Positions 48,651 through 56,779 of a DNA stretch of 64,000 nt are shown piece by piece. Positions within the stretch are counted from its first letter, which is position 1; every line of letters begins with the position of its first letter. The DNA lies in the NCBI RefSeq assembly GCF_004745645.1, contig NZ_SRMB01000002.1, forward strand, positions 1 to 64,000, given 5' to 3'. The notes under the pieces were generated by a model that was not told the origin of the DNA, ran no database searches, and worked only from the letters and a program-made list of their open reading frames with translations. The position numbers were made by a program, and so were the translations under genes. The stretch is from Hymenobacter metallicola (lineage in GTDB: Bacteria > Bacteroidota > Bacteroidia > Cytophagales > Hymenobacteraceae).

Positions 48651-49925
48651 CTACACCAGCAAGCTCAAAAAATCCTGCTTCTCATTCAGGTACTCGTACG
48701 CGAAGCCCTCATCCTGCATGCGCTGCTGGATTCCCATGATTTCGTGCGGCTTTTTAACTTCAATACCGACGAAGACCGGGCCTTTTTCCTTGTTGTTCTT
48801 CTTGATATACTGGAAGTGAATGATGTCGTCGTCGGGGTGCAGCACGTTGTTAACGAAGCGGCGCAGGGCCCCGGGACGCTGGTTGAAGGTCACCATGAAG
48901 TAATGCTTGAGGCCCTGGTGGCGCATGGCCCGCTCCTTGATATCCTCCATGCGGGTGATGTCGTTGTTGCTGCCGCTGAGCACGCAGACTACTGTCTTAC
49001 CCCGGATTTCGTCGGCAAACTGCCGCAGGGCCGAGATGCTGAGCGTACCGGCCGGCTCCAGCACAATGCCTTCCTCGTTGTACATGCGCAGCAGATCCTC
49101 GCAGACCTGGCCTTCCGGTACGAGCACCACGTCGTCGAGTAGTTCGCGGCACAGCTCGAAAGTCAGGGCGCCGGGGCACTTCACGGCGGCGCCGTCCACG
49201 AAGCTTTCGATGTGCTCCAAGGCCTGCCGCCGGCCGGCCCGAATGGCCTGCTGCATGGAGGGCGCGCCCAAAGGCTGGACGCCAATCAGCTTGGTCTGGG
49301 GACTGAGCTGCCGGAACACGCTGCCCACGCCCGAGGCCAAACCGCCCCCGCCGATAGGCATAAACACGTAGTCAATAGCCTGGGGGGCGGCCTTTAGGAT
49401 TTCCAGCCCGACGGTTGCCTGGCCTTCCACAATAGCGAGGTCGTCGAACGGATGCACAAAGGCGCTGCCTCGCTCGTCGCAGAACAGCTTGGCGGCCTGA
49501 AACGTGTCGTCGAAGGTGGCGCCGGTCAGGATAACGTCGATCTGCTCTTTACCAAACAGCCGCACTTTGCTCACCTTTTGGGCGGGCGTGTTGGCCGGCA
49601 TGAAAATATAGCCTTTCAGCCCCAGCAGCTGGCAGGCGTAGGCCACGCCCTGGGCGTGGTTGCCGGCACTGGCGCACACTACTTCCGGCACCTGCTGCTC
49701 CTCTGCCAGCTGGGAAATCTTGTGGTAGGCACCCCGGATTTTGTAGGAGCGCACTACCTGCAAGTCTTCCCGCTTCAAGTAAACCGACGCGCCATAGGCA
49801 GCCGAGAGGCCCAGATTCTGCTGAAGCAATGTTTCGTAAATCACGCCTTGCAGAGTGCGGGCGGCCTGCTCCACGTTGGCGAGCCGCACGACGGGGGCCG
49901 CTGGGGCTATAGTTTCGCTAGGCAT
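48651..49925 (-). CDS. ilvA: Threonine dehydratase (biosynthetic, single ACT-like domain)
   Basis: The 424-residue PLP enzyme has the lysine motif VRSYKIRGAYHKI, the glycine loop in VFMPIGGGGLASGVGSVF, and CASAGNHAQGVAY. A C-terminal ACT-like regulatory domain (about 335-424; HYFMVTFNQRPGALRRFVNNV) suggests isoleucine control. It makes 2-ketobutyrate for isoleucine. The ATG overlaps the end of ilvC by eight bases. Confidence 0.95.
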   Translation of the reverse strand: MPSETIAPAAPVVRLANVEQAARTLQGVIYETLLQQNLGLSAAYGASVYLKREDLQVVRSYKIRGAYHKISQLAEEQQVPEVVCASAGNHAQGVAYACQLLGLKGYIFMPANTPAQKVSKVRLFGKEQIDVILTGATFDDTFQAAKLFCDERGSAFVHPFDDLAIVEGQATVGLEILKAAPQAIDYVFMPIGGGGLASGVGSVFRQLSPQTKLIGVQPLGAPSMQQAIRAGRRQALEHIESFVDGAAVKCPGALTFELCRELLDDVVLVPEGQVCEDLLRMYNEEGIVLEPAGTLSISALRQFADEIRGKTVVCVLSGSNNDITRMEDIKERAMRHQGLKHYFMVTFNQRPGALRRFVNNVLHPDDDIIHFQYIKKNNKEKGPVFVGIEVKKPHEIMGIQQRMQDEGFAYEYLNEKQDFLSLLV

Positions 49926-50982
49926 CGGCTTCGGCAGTTTTCTTCAGGGAGCGAAGCTGGCGCACGGTGGCGCCCGTTTGCCACAGCTCCGACTCGCGCA
50001 CTTCTTTTAACTCAGCTTCCAATTCTTTCCGGTAATTCGGCGTAGAGCCGCGCTGAATGGTGCGCTCGGCTTCCTTGCCCGAGGCCACGCTGTCGTAGAG
50101 CTCATTGAGCACCGGTAGCGTAGCTTCCCGGAAACGGCCTTTCCAGTCGAGGGCGCCGCGCTGGGCCGTGACGGAGCAGTTGCTGAACATCCAGTCCATG
50201 CCGTTTTCGCCCACTAGCGGCACGAGGCTCTGGGTCAACTCCTCTACGGTTTCGTTGAAGGCCTCGGAGGGCGAATGGCCGCGCTGGCGCAGCACCTGAT
50301 ACTGGGCCTCGATGATGCCGGCCAAGGCCCCCATCAGCACGCCCCGCTCCCCGGTGAGGTCGGAGTATACTTCGCGCTTGAAATCGGTTTCGAACAGGTA
50401 GCCCGAGCCCACGCCGATGCCCAGGGCAATGGCCTTTTCCAGGGCCTCGCCGGTAGCATCCTGAAATACGGCGTACGACGAGTTCAACCCGCCCCCCTGC
50501 AGATATAGCCGGCGCAAGCTGGTGCCGCTGCCCTTGGGCGCTACCAGAATCACGTCCACGTCGGCGGGGGGAATGATGTTGGTCTGGTCGTTGAAGGTGA
50601 TGCCGAAGCCGTGGGAAAAGTACAGCGTTTTGCCCGGCGTCAGGTGAGCTTTCAGCGTGGGCCACAGCGCAATCTGGCCGGCGTCGGAGAGCAGGTTGGC
50701 AATGATAGTGCCCCGGGCGGCGGCTTCCTCGATAGAGAACAAGGTTTCACCTTCCACCCAGCCGTCCTGCAGGGCCTTTTCCCAGGAAGGCGAGTCCTGG
50801 CGCTGGCCGATGATGACGTGGAAGCCGTTGTCGCGCAGATTGAGCGCCTGCCCCGGCCCCTGCACCCCGTACCCAATCACGGCAATGACTTCGTCCTTCA
50901 GGTAGGCCTGGGCCTTAAATAGCGGATACTCGTCGCGGGTGATTACAGTTTCTTCTACGCCGCCAAAGTTGATGGTTGCCAT
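49918..50982 (-). CDS. ilvC: Ketol-acid reductoisomerase
   Basis: The 354-residue protein starts MATINFGGVEETVITRDEYP (ATG 50982). The longer frame runs through an intergenic repeat that translates as LRQAQHEGLF and RQARNDVL, and is rejected. The Rossmann motif VIGYGVQGPGQALNLRDNGF binds NADPH. The metal and substrate region includes VAPKGSGTSLRRLYLQGGG, FETDFKREVYSDLTGERGVL and SNCSVTAQRGALDW. It converts acetolactate to dihydroxyisovalerate in valine and isoleucine synthesis. Confidence 0.96.
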   Translation of the reverse strand: MATINFGGVEETVITRDEYPLFKAQAYLKDEVIAVIGYGVQGPGQALNLRDNGFHVIIGQRQDSPSWEKALQDGWVEGETLFSIEEAAARGTIIANLLSDAGQIALWPTLKAHLTPGKTLYFSHGFGITFNDQTNIIPPADVDVILVAPKGSGTSLRRLYLQGGGLNSSYAVFQDATGEALEKAIALGIGVGSGYLFETDFKREVYSDLTGERGVLMGALAGIIEAQYQVLRQRGHSPSEAFNETVEELTQSLVPLVGENGMDWMFSNCSVTAQRGALDWKGRFREATLPVLNELYDSVASGKEAERTIQRGSTPNYRKELEAELKEVRESELWQTGATVRQLRSLKKTAEADA

Positions 50983-51039
50983 AATGGAAATGGGTAAAGG
51001 GTGAATGATGAGAGGTGAATGTTTCTTGCTAATCAGCAC

Positions 51040-51125
51040 GTCATTCCGAGCTTGCCGAGGAATCTCGCGTGCTGACGTTGTTGGGAAAAGGCCCTCATGC
51101 TGGGCCTGGCGAAGCATGACGTTCC
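51040..51125. repeat. Dispersed intergenic repeat upstream of ilvC
   Basis: CGTCATTCCGAGCTTGCCGAG, GGAATCTCGCGTGCTGACG and GCTGGGCCTGGCGAAGCATG (segments of the 86 bases) resemble the unit near 48548. The two share the trait of translating as LRQAQH... or RQARND. This family is common between genes in Hymenobacter-like genomes, as far as I know. Confidence 0.55.
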
Positions 51126-51147
51126 CATGGTGTATTCTGACACCGAC

Positions 51148-51738
51148 CTACATCTCAAACACCTCGTCGCGGCGGTTGAGAAACTCGTTTTCCACGACTT
51201 CCGAGCCGGGCTCGGTACGCTCAAACTCGCGCAGCTTGCGGTTGAACCCGTCGCTGTGCTTGATGATGGCAATGCGGGCCGAGCGCACGAACTCAATGAG
51301 GCCGTAAGGCTGCAAAACCTTGATGAGCGTATCGGTTTCCTCGCGGTGCCCGGTGGTTTCAAACACGGTGTAGTCCTTGCGGATGACCACGGCCCGGGCC
51401 CCGTGCTCCCGCAGCAGGCGCTCCACGGAGGCTTTTTCGGCAATGATGTCGGTGGGCACTTTGTAGAGGGCCATTTCCTGCCAGATAACTTCCTGGTTGG
51501 TGTTGTAGTAGACCTTGAGCACTTCCACCTGCTTCTCGATCTGCTTGGCAATCTTGCGCACCACCTCTTCCGTTTCGTGCATCACGATGTTGAAGCGGTG
51601 AATTCCGTCGATTTCCGAGGGCGAGGTGTTCAGACTTTCGATGTTGATTTTGCGGCGCGAGAAGATGATGGCAATGCGGTTGAGCAAGCCAATCTGGTTT
51701 TCGGTATAGGCCGTGATGTTGTATTCCTGCCGGGTCAT
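51148..51738 (-). CDS. ilvN: Acetolactate synthase small subunit
   Basis: The 196-residue regulatory subunit has an N-terminal ACT domain (YNITAYTENQIGLLNRIAIIFSRRKINIESLNT, residues about 5-40) and a second regulatory domain (about 80-165). It binds valine and activates and feedback-regulates IlvB. It lies between ilvB and ilvC, separated from ilvB by a palindromic spacer. Named ilvN by content; some call this form ilvH. Confidence 0.94.
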   Translation of the reverse strand: MTRQEYNITAYTENQIGLLNRIAIIFSRRKINIESLNTSPSEIDGIHRFNIVMHETEEVVRKIAKQIEKQVEVLKVYYNTNQEVIWQEMALYKVPTDIIAEKASVERLLREHGARAVVIRKDYTVFETTGHREETDTLIKVLQPYGLIEFVRSARIAIIKHSDGFNRKLREFERTEPGSEVVENEFLNRRDEVFEM

Positions 51739-51742
51739 AGCT

Positions 51743-51858
51743 GAGATAGTGAAATGGTGAGATGGTGAATTGGTGAGTTTGATGTTCTGGTGGCGCGGTT
51801 CCGCACAGCTTAGGTCAGCCGAACGACAACTCAGTATTTCACCATCTCACTATCTCAC
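51743..51858. repeat. Imperfect inverted repeat in the ilvB-ilvN spacer
   Basis: The left arm (51743-51779; core GAGATAGTGAAATGGTGAG) and right arm (51828-51858; core CACCATCTCACTATCTCAC) are near reverse complements, forming a long hairpin in the transcript. The repeats are built on GGTGA steps. Confidence 0.65.
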
Positions 51859-51860
51859 CG

Positions 51861-53597
51861 CTACCGCAGTCGGATTTCGCTCACGCTGCAGCCCTGGGGC
51901 ACCATGGGGAAGATGTTGTTTTCCTTGGTCACCATGACTTCCAGCAGAAAAGAGCCGGGGTGGTCCAGCATTTCCCGTAGGCTGTTTTGCAGTTCCTGCC
52001 GCTCCGAAACCCGCCGGCCGGCAATGCTGTAGCCACTGGCCACGGTCACGTAGTCGGGGCTGGCAATGTTGACGAAGGAGTAACGCCGCTCGTGAAACAA
52101 CTCCTGCCACTGCCGCACCATGCCCAGGTACTGGTTGTTGAGAATGATAATTTTCACCTCGACGCCGGTTTGCATGATAGTGCCCAGCTCCTGAATCGTC
52201 ATCTGCATGCCCCCGTCGCCGATGATGGCTACCACGGGCCGGTCGGGGCGGCCGAACTTGGCGCCGATGGCCGCGGGCAGGGCAAAGCCCATGGTGCCCA
52301 GGCCCCCGCTGGTAATATTGCTGCGCGAGTGGTTGAACCGGGCGTAGCGGCAGGCTACCATCTGGTGCTGACCCACGTCGGTCACCACAATGGCCTCGCC
52401 CTGGGTTAGCTCGTTGAGCTGCTGAATGACCTCGCCCATGGTCAGCTCGTCGGAGGTCGGAAACAGCTCGTCCTGGATAACGGCAGCCACTTCCTCGGCC
52501 TGAAACTGCTCGAAACGCTGCCGCCATTCCGGGTGAGTTTTGGCCTCGACCAGCGCCGTGAGCAGCGGCAGGGTTTGCTTGCAGTCGCCCCACACCGGCA
52601 CGGTGGTGGCCACGTTCTTGTCAATTTCCGTGGGGTCGATGTCGAGGTGAATGACTTGGGCCTGCTTGGCGTACTTGTCGAGGCGGCCCGTGACCCGGTC
52701 GTCGAAGCGCATGCCGACGGCAATGAGCACGTCGCACTCGTTGGTCAGCACGTTGGGACCGTAGTTGCCGTGCATGCCCAGCATGCCCACGTTCAGCGGG
52801 TGGTCGGTGGGCAAAGCACCAGCGCCGAGAATCGTCCAGGCCGCCGGAATGCCGCTTTTCTCGATGAAAGCCCGGAATTCTGCTTCGGCCTGACCCAGCG
52901 TCACGCCCTGCCCCCAGAGCACGAAGGGGCGCCGGGCCTGGTTTATTAGTTCAGCTGCCTGCCGCACGTACTCGGGCCGCACGATGGGCGCGGGCCGGTA
53001 GCTGCGGATGTGGGTGCACGGCTGGTACTCCGCAAAGTTGAACTGCTGCAGCTGGGCGTTCTTGGTAATGTCAATCAGCACGGGGCCGGGCCGGCCGCTG
53101 CGGGCCAGGTAAAAGGCCTTAGCTAGAGCCTCGGGCAGCTGACTGGCCTCGGTGACTTGAAAATTCCATTTGGTTACCGGCGTGGTAATGTTGATGATGT
53201 CGGTTTCCTGGAAGGCATCGGTACCGAGCAGGTGGGCAAACACCTGGCCCGTGATGCACACCAGCGGGGTGCTGTCAATCTGGGCGTCAGCCAGGCCCGT
53301 GACCAGGTTGGTAGCGCCCGGCCCGCTGGTGGCAAACACGACGCCGACTTTGCCCGAGGCCCGGGCGTAGCCCTGGGCGGCGTGAATACCGCCCTGCTCA
53401 TGGCGCACCAGCACGTGGTTGAGCTGCCCTTCGAAGTCGTACAGGGCGTCGTAGATCGGAATGATGGCCCCGCCGGGGTAGCCGAAAATCGTGTCCACGC
53501 CTTCGGCCAGCAGGGCCCGCAGGGTCATTTCCGCCCCCGAAAGGGTCTGCCGAGCCGTATCGGGCGCCAGCGGGGTTGTTTTTTCCTGGGTCAGCAT
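51861..53597 (-). CDS. ilvB: Acetolactate synthase large subunit
   Basis: The 578-residue ThDP enzyme starts MLTQEKTTPLAPDT (ATG 53597; an in-frame longer reading overlaps ilvD and is rejected). Catalytic Glu is in VLVRHEQGGIHAAQGYARAS. The ThDP-binding motif is GDGGMQMTIQEL...NNQY. FAD/middle-domain features (RFDDRVTGRLDKYAKQ) are present. It condenses pyruvate with pyruvate or 2-ketobutyrate and works with IlvN. It is 20 bases after ilvD. Confidence 0.96.
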   Translation of the reverse strand: MLTQEKTTPLAPDTARQTLSGAEMTLRALLAEGVDTIFGYPGGAIIPIYDALYDFEGQLNHVLVRHEQGGIHAAQGYARASGKVGVVFATSGPGATNLVTGLADAQIDSTPLVCITGQVFAHLLGTDAFQETDIINITTPVTKWNFQVTEASQLPEALAKAFYLARSGRPGPVLIDITKNAQLQQFNFAEYQPCTHIRSYRPAPIVRPEYVRQAAELINQARRPFVLWGQGVTLGQAEAEFRAFIEKSGIPAAWTILGAGALPTDHPLNVGMLGMHGNYGPNVLTNECDVLIAVGMRFDDRVTGRLDKYAKQAQVIHLDIDPTEIDKNVATTVPVWGDCKQTLPLLTALVEAKTHPEWRQRFEQFQAEEVAAVIQDELFPTSDELTMGEVIQQLNELTQGEAIVVTDVGQHQMVACRYARFNHSRSNITSGGLGTMGFALPAAIGAKFGRPDRPVVAIIGDGGMQMTIQELGTIMQTGVEVKIIILNNQYLGMVRQWQELFHERRYSFVNIASPDYVTVASGYSIAGRRVSERQELQNSLREMLDHPGSFLLEVMVTKENNIFPMVPQGCSVSEIRLR

Positions 53598-53617
53598 ACT
53601 CGTGCGTTTTCTTTGGC

Positions 53618-55285
53618 TCAAGAATCGGTGATGCACCCGGCACTGGCCGAGCCCACGGTGCGGATGTATTTGCGTAGCACGCCCCGGGGTGCCTTCACGG
53701 CCGGCGGCGTCCACTGGGCCCGGCGGGCGGCCAGCTCGGCCTCGTCCACCAGCACGCTCATCGTGTTGTTGGCCGCGTCGAGTACCACCTGGTCGCCGTT
53801 GCGGACCAGGGCAATGGGGCCGCCGTCGTAGGCCTCGGGGCTCACGTGGCCGATAACGAAGCCGTGGGTACCGCCCGAAAAGCGCCCGTCGGTGACCAGC
53901 GCCACTTTGTCGCCCAGCCCGGCCCCGATGATAGCCGAGGTGGGCTTGAGCATTTCGGGCATGCCCGGTCCGCCCTTGGGCCCCACGTAGCGGATGATGA
54001 CTACCTGCCCCGGTTCAATGCGGCTCAGGCCTTCGTTCAGCTCTTCTTCCGAGTCGAACACGCTGGCCGGGCCTTCGAAGCGGGAGCCTTCCTTGCCGGT
54101 GATTTTGGCCACCGCGCCTTCCGGAGCGAGGTTGCCGTAGAGAATCTGGATGTGGCCATCGGCTTTGATGGGATTGGAGAACGGCCGTAGCAGGTCTTGC
54201 TCCTCACCCAAGGCGGCAATGCCAGCCAGGTTTTCGGCCAGGGTTTTGCCCGTCACGGTGGGTAGGTTGCCGGTTAGTAACCCCTCATTGAGCAGGGTTT
54301 TCATTACCGCGGGCACCCCGCCCAGGGCCGACAAGTCCTCCATTAGGTACTTGCCGCTGGGCTTGAGGTCGGCCAGCAGGGGCACCCGGTTGCTCACGGC
54401 CTGGAAGTCCTGGAGCGTGAGTTTCACCCCGGCCGCGTCGGCAATGGCCATTAGGTGAATGACGGCGTTGGTGGAGCCGCCCAGCACGGTGATGAGCACC
54501 AGGGCGTTTTCGAAGGCTTCGCGCACCATGATGTCGCGGGGCTTGAGGTCTTTTTCCAGCAGGCGCAGCAGGTACTCGCCGGTCCGCAGGCACTCTTCGC
54601 GCTTCTGCTCACTCACCGCGGGGGCCGAGGACGAAAACGGCACCGACATGCCCAGCACCTCAGCTGCCGAAGCCATGGTGTTGGCCGTGTACATGCCTCC
54701 GCAGGCCCCGGGCCCCGGGCAGGCGTGCTGAATGATGCCACGGTAGTCTTCGTCGGAAATGGCGTTCTGCAGCTTTTTGCCGTAGGCCTCGAAGCACGAC
54801 ACGATATTGAGCTGCTGCCCCTTAAACGAGCCGCCCTTGATTGTGCCGCCGTACACCATCAGCCCGGGCCGGTTGAGGCGGGCCAGGGCCATGAGCGAAC
54901 CGGGCATGTTTTTGTCGCAGCCCACCACGCAGGCCAGGGCGTCGTAGTTGTGGGCCCCGGCCATGGCCTCGATAGAGTCGGCAATGATTTCGCGCGACAC
55001 CAACGAGTAGCGCATGCCCGGCGTGCCGTTGGTAATACCATCCGAAATGCCAATCGTGTTGAACCGCAGCCCCACCAAGCCAGCCGTCTGCACGCCTTCC
55101 TTCACATGGTCGGCTAGGCCGTTGAGGTGCATGTTGCAGGTGTTGCCGTCGAAGCCCGTGGAGCAGATACCCACGAAGGGCTTGCGCAAATCGGCTTCCG
55201 ACAAACCCGAGCCAATGAGCATGGCTTGGGAGGCCGGCAGGCTGTCGTCCTGGGTGTAAATGCGGCTATACGGGTTCAGCGCCAT
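53618..55285 (-). CDS. ilvD: Dihydroxy-acid dehydratase
   Basis: The 555-residue protein dehydrates dihydroxyisovalerate and dihydroxymethylvalerate to 2-keto acids. Fe-S cluster cysteines lie in [11 protein letters not shown] and [17 protein letters not shown]. Other motifs are [20 protein letters not shown] near the N-terminus and [21 protein letters not shown] near the C-terminus. It follows ilvE after a 78-base palindromic spacer. Confidence 0.97.
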   Translation of the reverse strand: MALNPYSRIYTQDDSLPASQAMLIGSGLSEADLRKPFVGICSTGFDGNTCNMHLNGLADHVKEGVQTAGLVGLRFNTIGISDGITNGTPGMRYSLVSREIIADSIEAMAGAHNYDALACVVGCDKNMPGSLMALARLNRPGLMVYGGTIKGGSFKGQQLNIVSCFEAYGKKLQNAISDEDYRGIIQHACPGPGACGGMYTANTMASAAEVLGMSVPFSSSAPAVSEQKREECLRTGEYLLRLLEKDLKPRDIMVREAFENALVLITVLGGSTNAVIHLMAIADAAGVKLTLQDFQAVSNRVPLLADLKPSGKYLMEDLSALGGVPAVMKTLLNEGLLTGNLPTVTGKTLAENLAGIAALGEEQDLLRPFSNPIKADGHIQILYGNLAPEGAVAKITGKEGSRFEGPASVFDSEEELNEGLSRIEPGQVVIIRYVGPKGGPGMPEMLKPTSAIIGAGLGDKVALVTDGRFSGGTHGFVIGHVSPEAYDGGPIALVRNGDQVVLDAANNTMSVLVDEAELAARRAQWTPPAVKAPRGVLRKYIRTVGSASAGCITDS

Positions 55286-55294
55286 GGTTGTAAA

Positions 55295-55392
55295 GAGCTC
55301 AGAGTTGAGAACTCAGAGCTTAGAAGTGAATGGAATGGGGGGCTCAGGCCAACGTAGAACGAGCTAAGCTCTGAGTTCTAAGCTCTGCGCTC
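55295..55392. repeat. Inverted repeat between ilvE and ilvD, reaching into the ilvE 3' end
   Basis: The left arm (55295-55325; core GAGAACTCAGAGCTTAGAA) and right arm (55361-55392; core GCTCTGAGTTCTAAGCTC) are close reverse complements. The right arm overlaps the end of ilvE, so the last residues of IlvE (about RAQSLELRA) are encoded by the repeat. Confidence 0.7.
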
Positions 55393-56266
55393 TAGCTGGC
55401 TGCCCGGTTACGAGGGCGTGGTAGCGGCTGGCCAACTGGGCGCCGATGGTTTCGGCGAAGGGTTTTTCGAACACCAGCTCATCTACCGACGACACGCCGA
55501 TAACCTCAGCGGCGGTGCCCGTCATGAAAGCTCCTTCGGCCCCTTGCAGCTCGGCTGGGGTAAAGAATTGCTCGTGCACGGTGATACCGGCTTCCCGGGC
55601 CAAATCGATGATGGTATTGCGGGTGATACCGCGCAGAATGCTGCCGGCCGGGGCCGTATACAGCTCCCCGTTCTTCTCGAAGAAAAAGTTGGCGCCAGGC
55701 CCTTCAGCCACGTAGCCGTGCATATCCAGCAGCAAAGCCTCATCGTACCCCCGGCCTTTCGCTTCGGAGCTGGCAATGATGGAGTTAACGTAGTGCCCAG
55801 CTACTTTGGCTTCAATCGGCACAGCCTTGGGGTTGGGCCGCTCGTAGGGCGAGATGGTCAGGCGCAGGCTTTGGTCGCCGAGGTATTTGCCCCATTCCCA
55901 CACGGCCATCAGCAGGTTGCTACTCGCGGCATGCTTCAGGCTCATGTTGGGCGTGGCCGCGTACACCAGGGGTCGGAGGTAGGCGTCGGTCAATCCGTTT
56001 TTTTCCAGCAGCTGGTAGCTGATCTGCGTTAGCTCGGCCACCGAGTAGTCCAAAGGCAAGCCAACGGCTTTACAGGAGTAGTGGAGCCGTTCGAAGTGCT
56101 CCTCAGCTTTGAATATCTGGGAGCCCTGGGGCGTATTGTAGGCCCGGATGCCTTCAAAAACCGCGTACCCGTAGTGCAGCGACTGGGCATACACGCCGCA
56201 GGTAGCTTCACTGGCCTGCACGAATTCACCATCCAGGAAGGCGACGGTATTACTGTTAAAATACAT
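55364..56266 (-). CDS. ilvE: Branched-chain amino acid aminotransferase
   Basis: The 300-residue fold-type IV PLP enzyme has the PLP lysine in EAKVAGHYVNSIIAS, then GYDEALLLDMHGYVAEGPGANFFF and GITRNTIIDLAREAGI. It transaminates the keto acids to Val, Ile and Leu. It is the first gene of the operon and lies directly after the attenuator. The C-terminal residues derive from an intergenic repeat, probably harmless. Confidence 0.95.
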   Translation of the reverse strand: MYFNSNTVAFLDGEFVQASEATCGVYAQSLHYGYAVFEGIRAYNTPQGSQIFKAEEHFERLHYSCKAVGLPLDYSVAELTQISYQLLEKNGLTDAYLRPLVYAATPNMSLKHAASSNLLMAVWEWGKYLGDQSLRLTISPYERPNPKAVPIEAKVAGHYVNSIIASSEAKGRGYDEALLLDMHGYVAEGPGANFFFEKNGELYTAPAGSILRGITRNTIIDLAREAGITVHEQFFTPAELQGAEGAFMTGTAAEVIGVSSVDELVFEKPFAETIGAQLASRYHALVTGQPARAQSLELRA

Positions 56267-56310
56267 AGAACGGTGGCGTTAAGTGGAAGCAGATGCAAGT
56301 AGTGGGTAGT

Positions 56311-56346
56311 AAAAAGCCTTCCTGAGCGCGGGGCTTAGAAAGGCTT
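56311..56346 (-). terminator. Attenuator terminator upstream of ilvE
   Basis: On the minus strand AAGCCTT (56340-56346), loop, AAGGCTT and TTTTT form a stem plus T-run. It lies between the BCAA-rich leader peptide and the ilvE ATG. This is the premature terminator of a translation-coupled attenuator. Confidence 0.75.
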
Positions 56347-56371
56347 GTTTTGGCAAACAGAAGCAGTTCCT

Positions 56372-56428
56372 TCAGCCCAGCGGCGGCGGAATAATGACCT
56401 GAATGACGAGTAGCGAAGTAGAAAACAT
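56372..56428 (-). CDS. Attenuator leader peptide of the ilv-leu operon
   Basis: ATG 56428 opens an 18-codon frame, MFSTSLLVIQVIIPPPLG, ending TGA. Nine of its residues are Leu, Val or Ile (LLVIQVII, then L). It is immediately followed by a terminator hairpin and then ilvE. Low charged branched-chain tRNA would stall the ribosome here and let transcription continue. Recognised from the codon run, not annotated from any database. Confidence 0.85.
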   Translation of the reverse strand: MFSTSLLVIQVIIPPPLG

Positions 56429-56779
56429 GAAAACGGGTTGGTCGACGACAAAATGAATGTTTACAAATTTCAGAAGCCCAACAATCCACTTGGTTTCGTA
56501 TAAATTGGCAGTCAGCTACTCCCACTTGCTGACAATATCCAGGGGCGGCTTTCAGTGCAGGTGGTACCGCTGCTAAAGAACTTTTTGCCGGTCGGCAGCC
56601 AAAATCAGAAGTAGTTGTAACTTGCCTGGAAGCAACTGGTTATTGCCCGAAGCTGCACGCAAGTAGTGACCTTGCTTTGCCCCATGAAAAACAATATCTC
56701 TTTTAATCACTATTTCCAATTGTGGTAACACATTCCACAAGTCACTGAAATACAGATTTTTACCAAACCTGCTTCTACA
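56429..56779. other. Divergent promoter region of the ilv operon and the next gene
   Basis: This 351-base AT-rich spacer holds the ilv promoter (minus) and the promoter of the gene at 56780 (plus). Possible -7 boxes are GAAATTTG (minus, near 56465) and others of weaker fit. ACTATTTCCAAT and ACTGAAATACA at about 56711 and 56743 recur, in the same order, at about 48317 and 48377. No gene seen. Confidence 0.4.
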
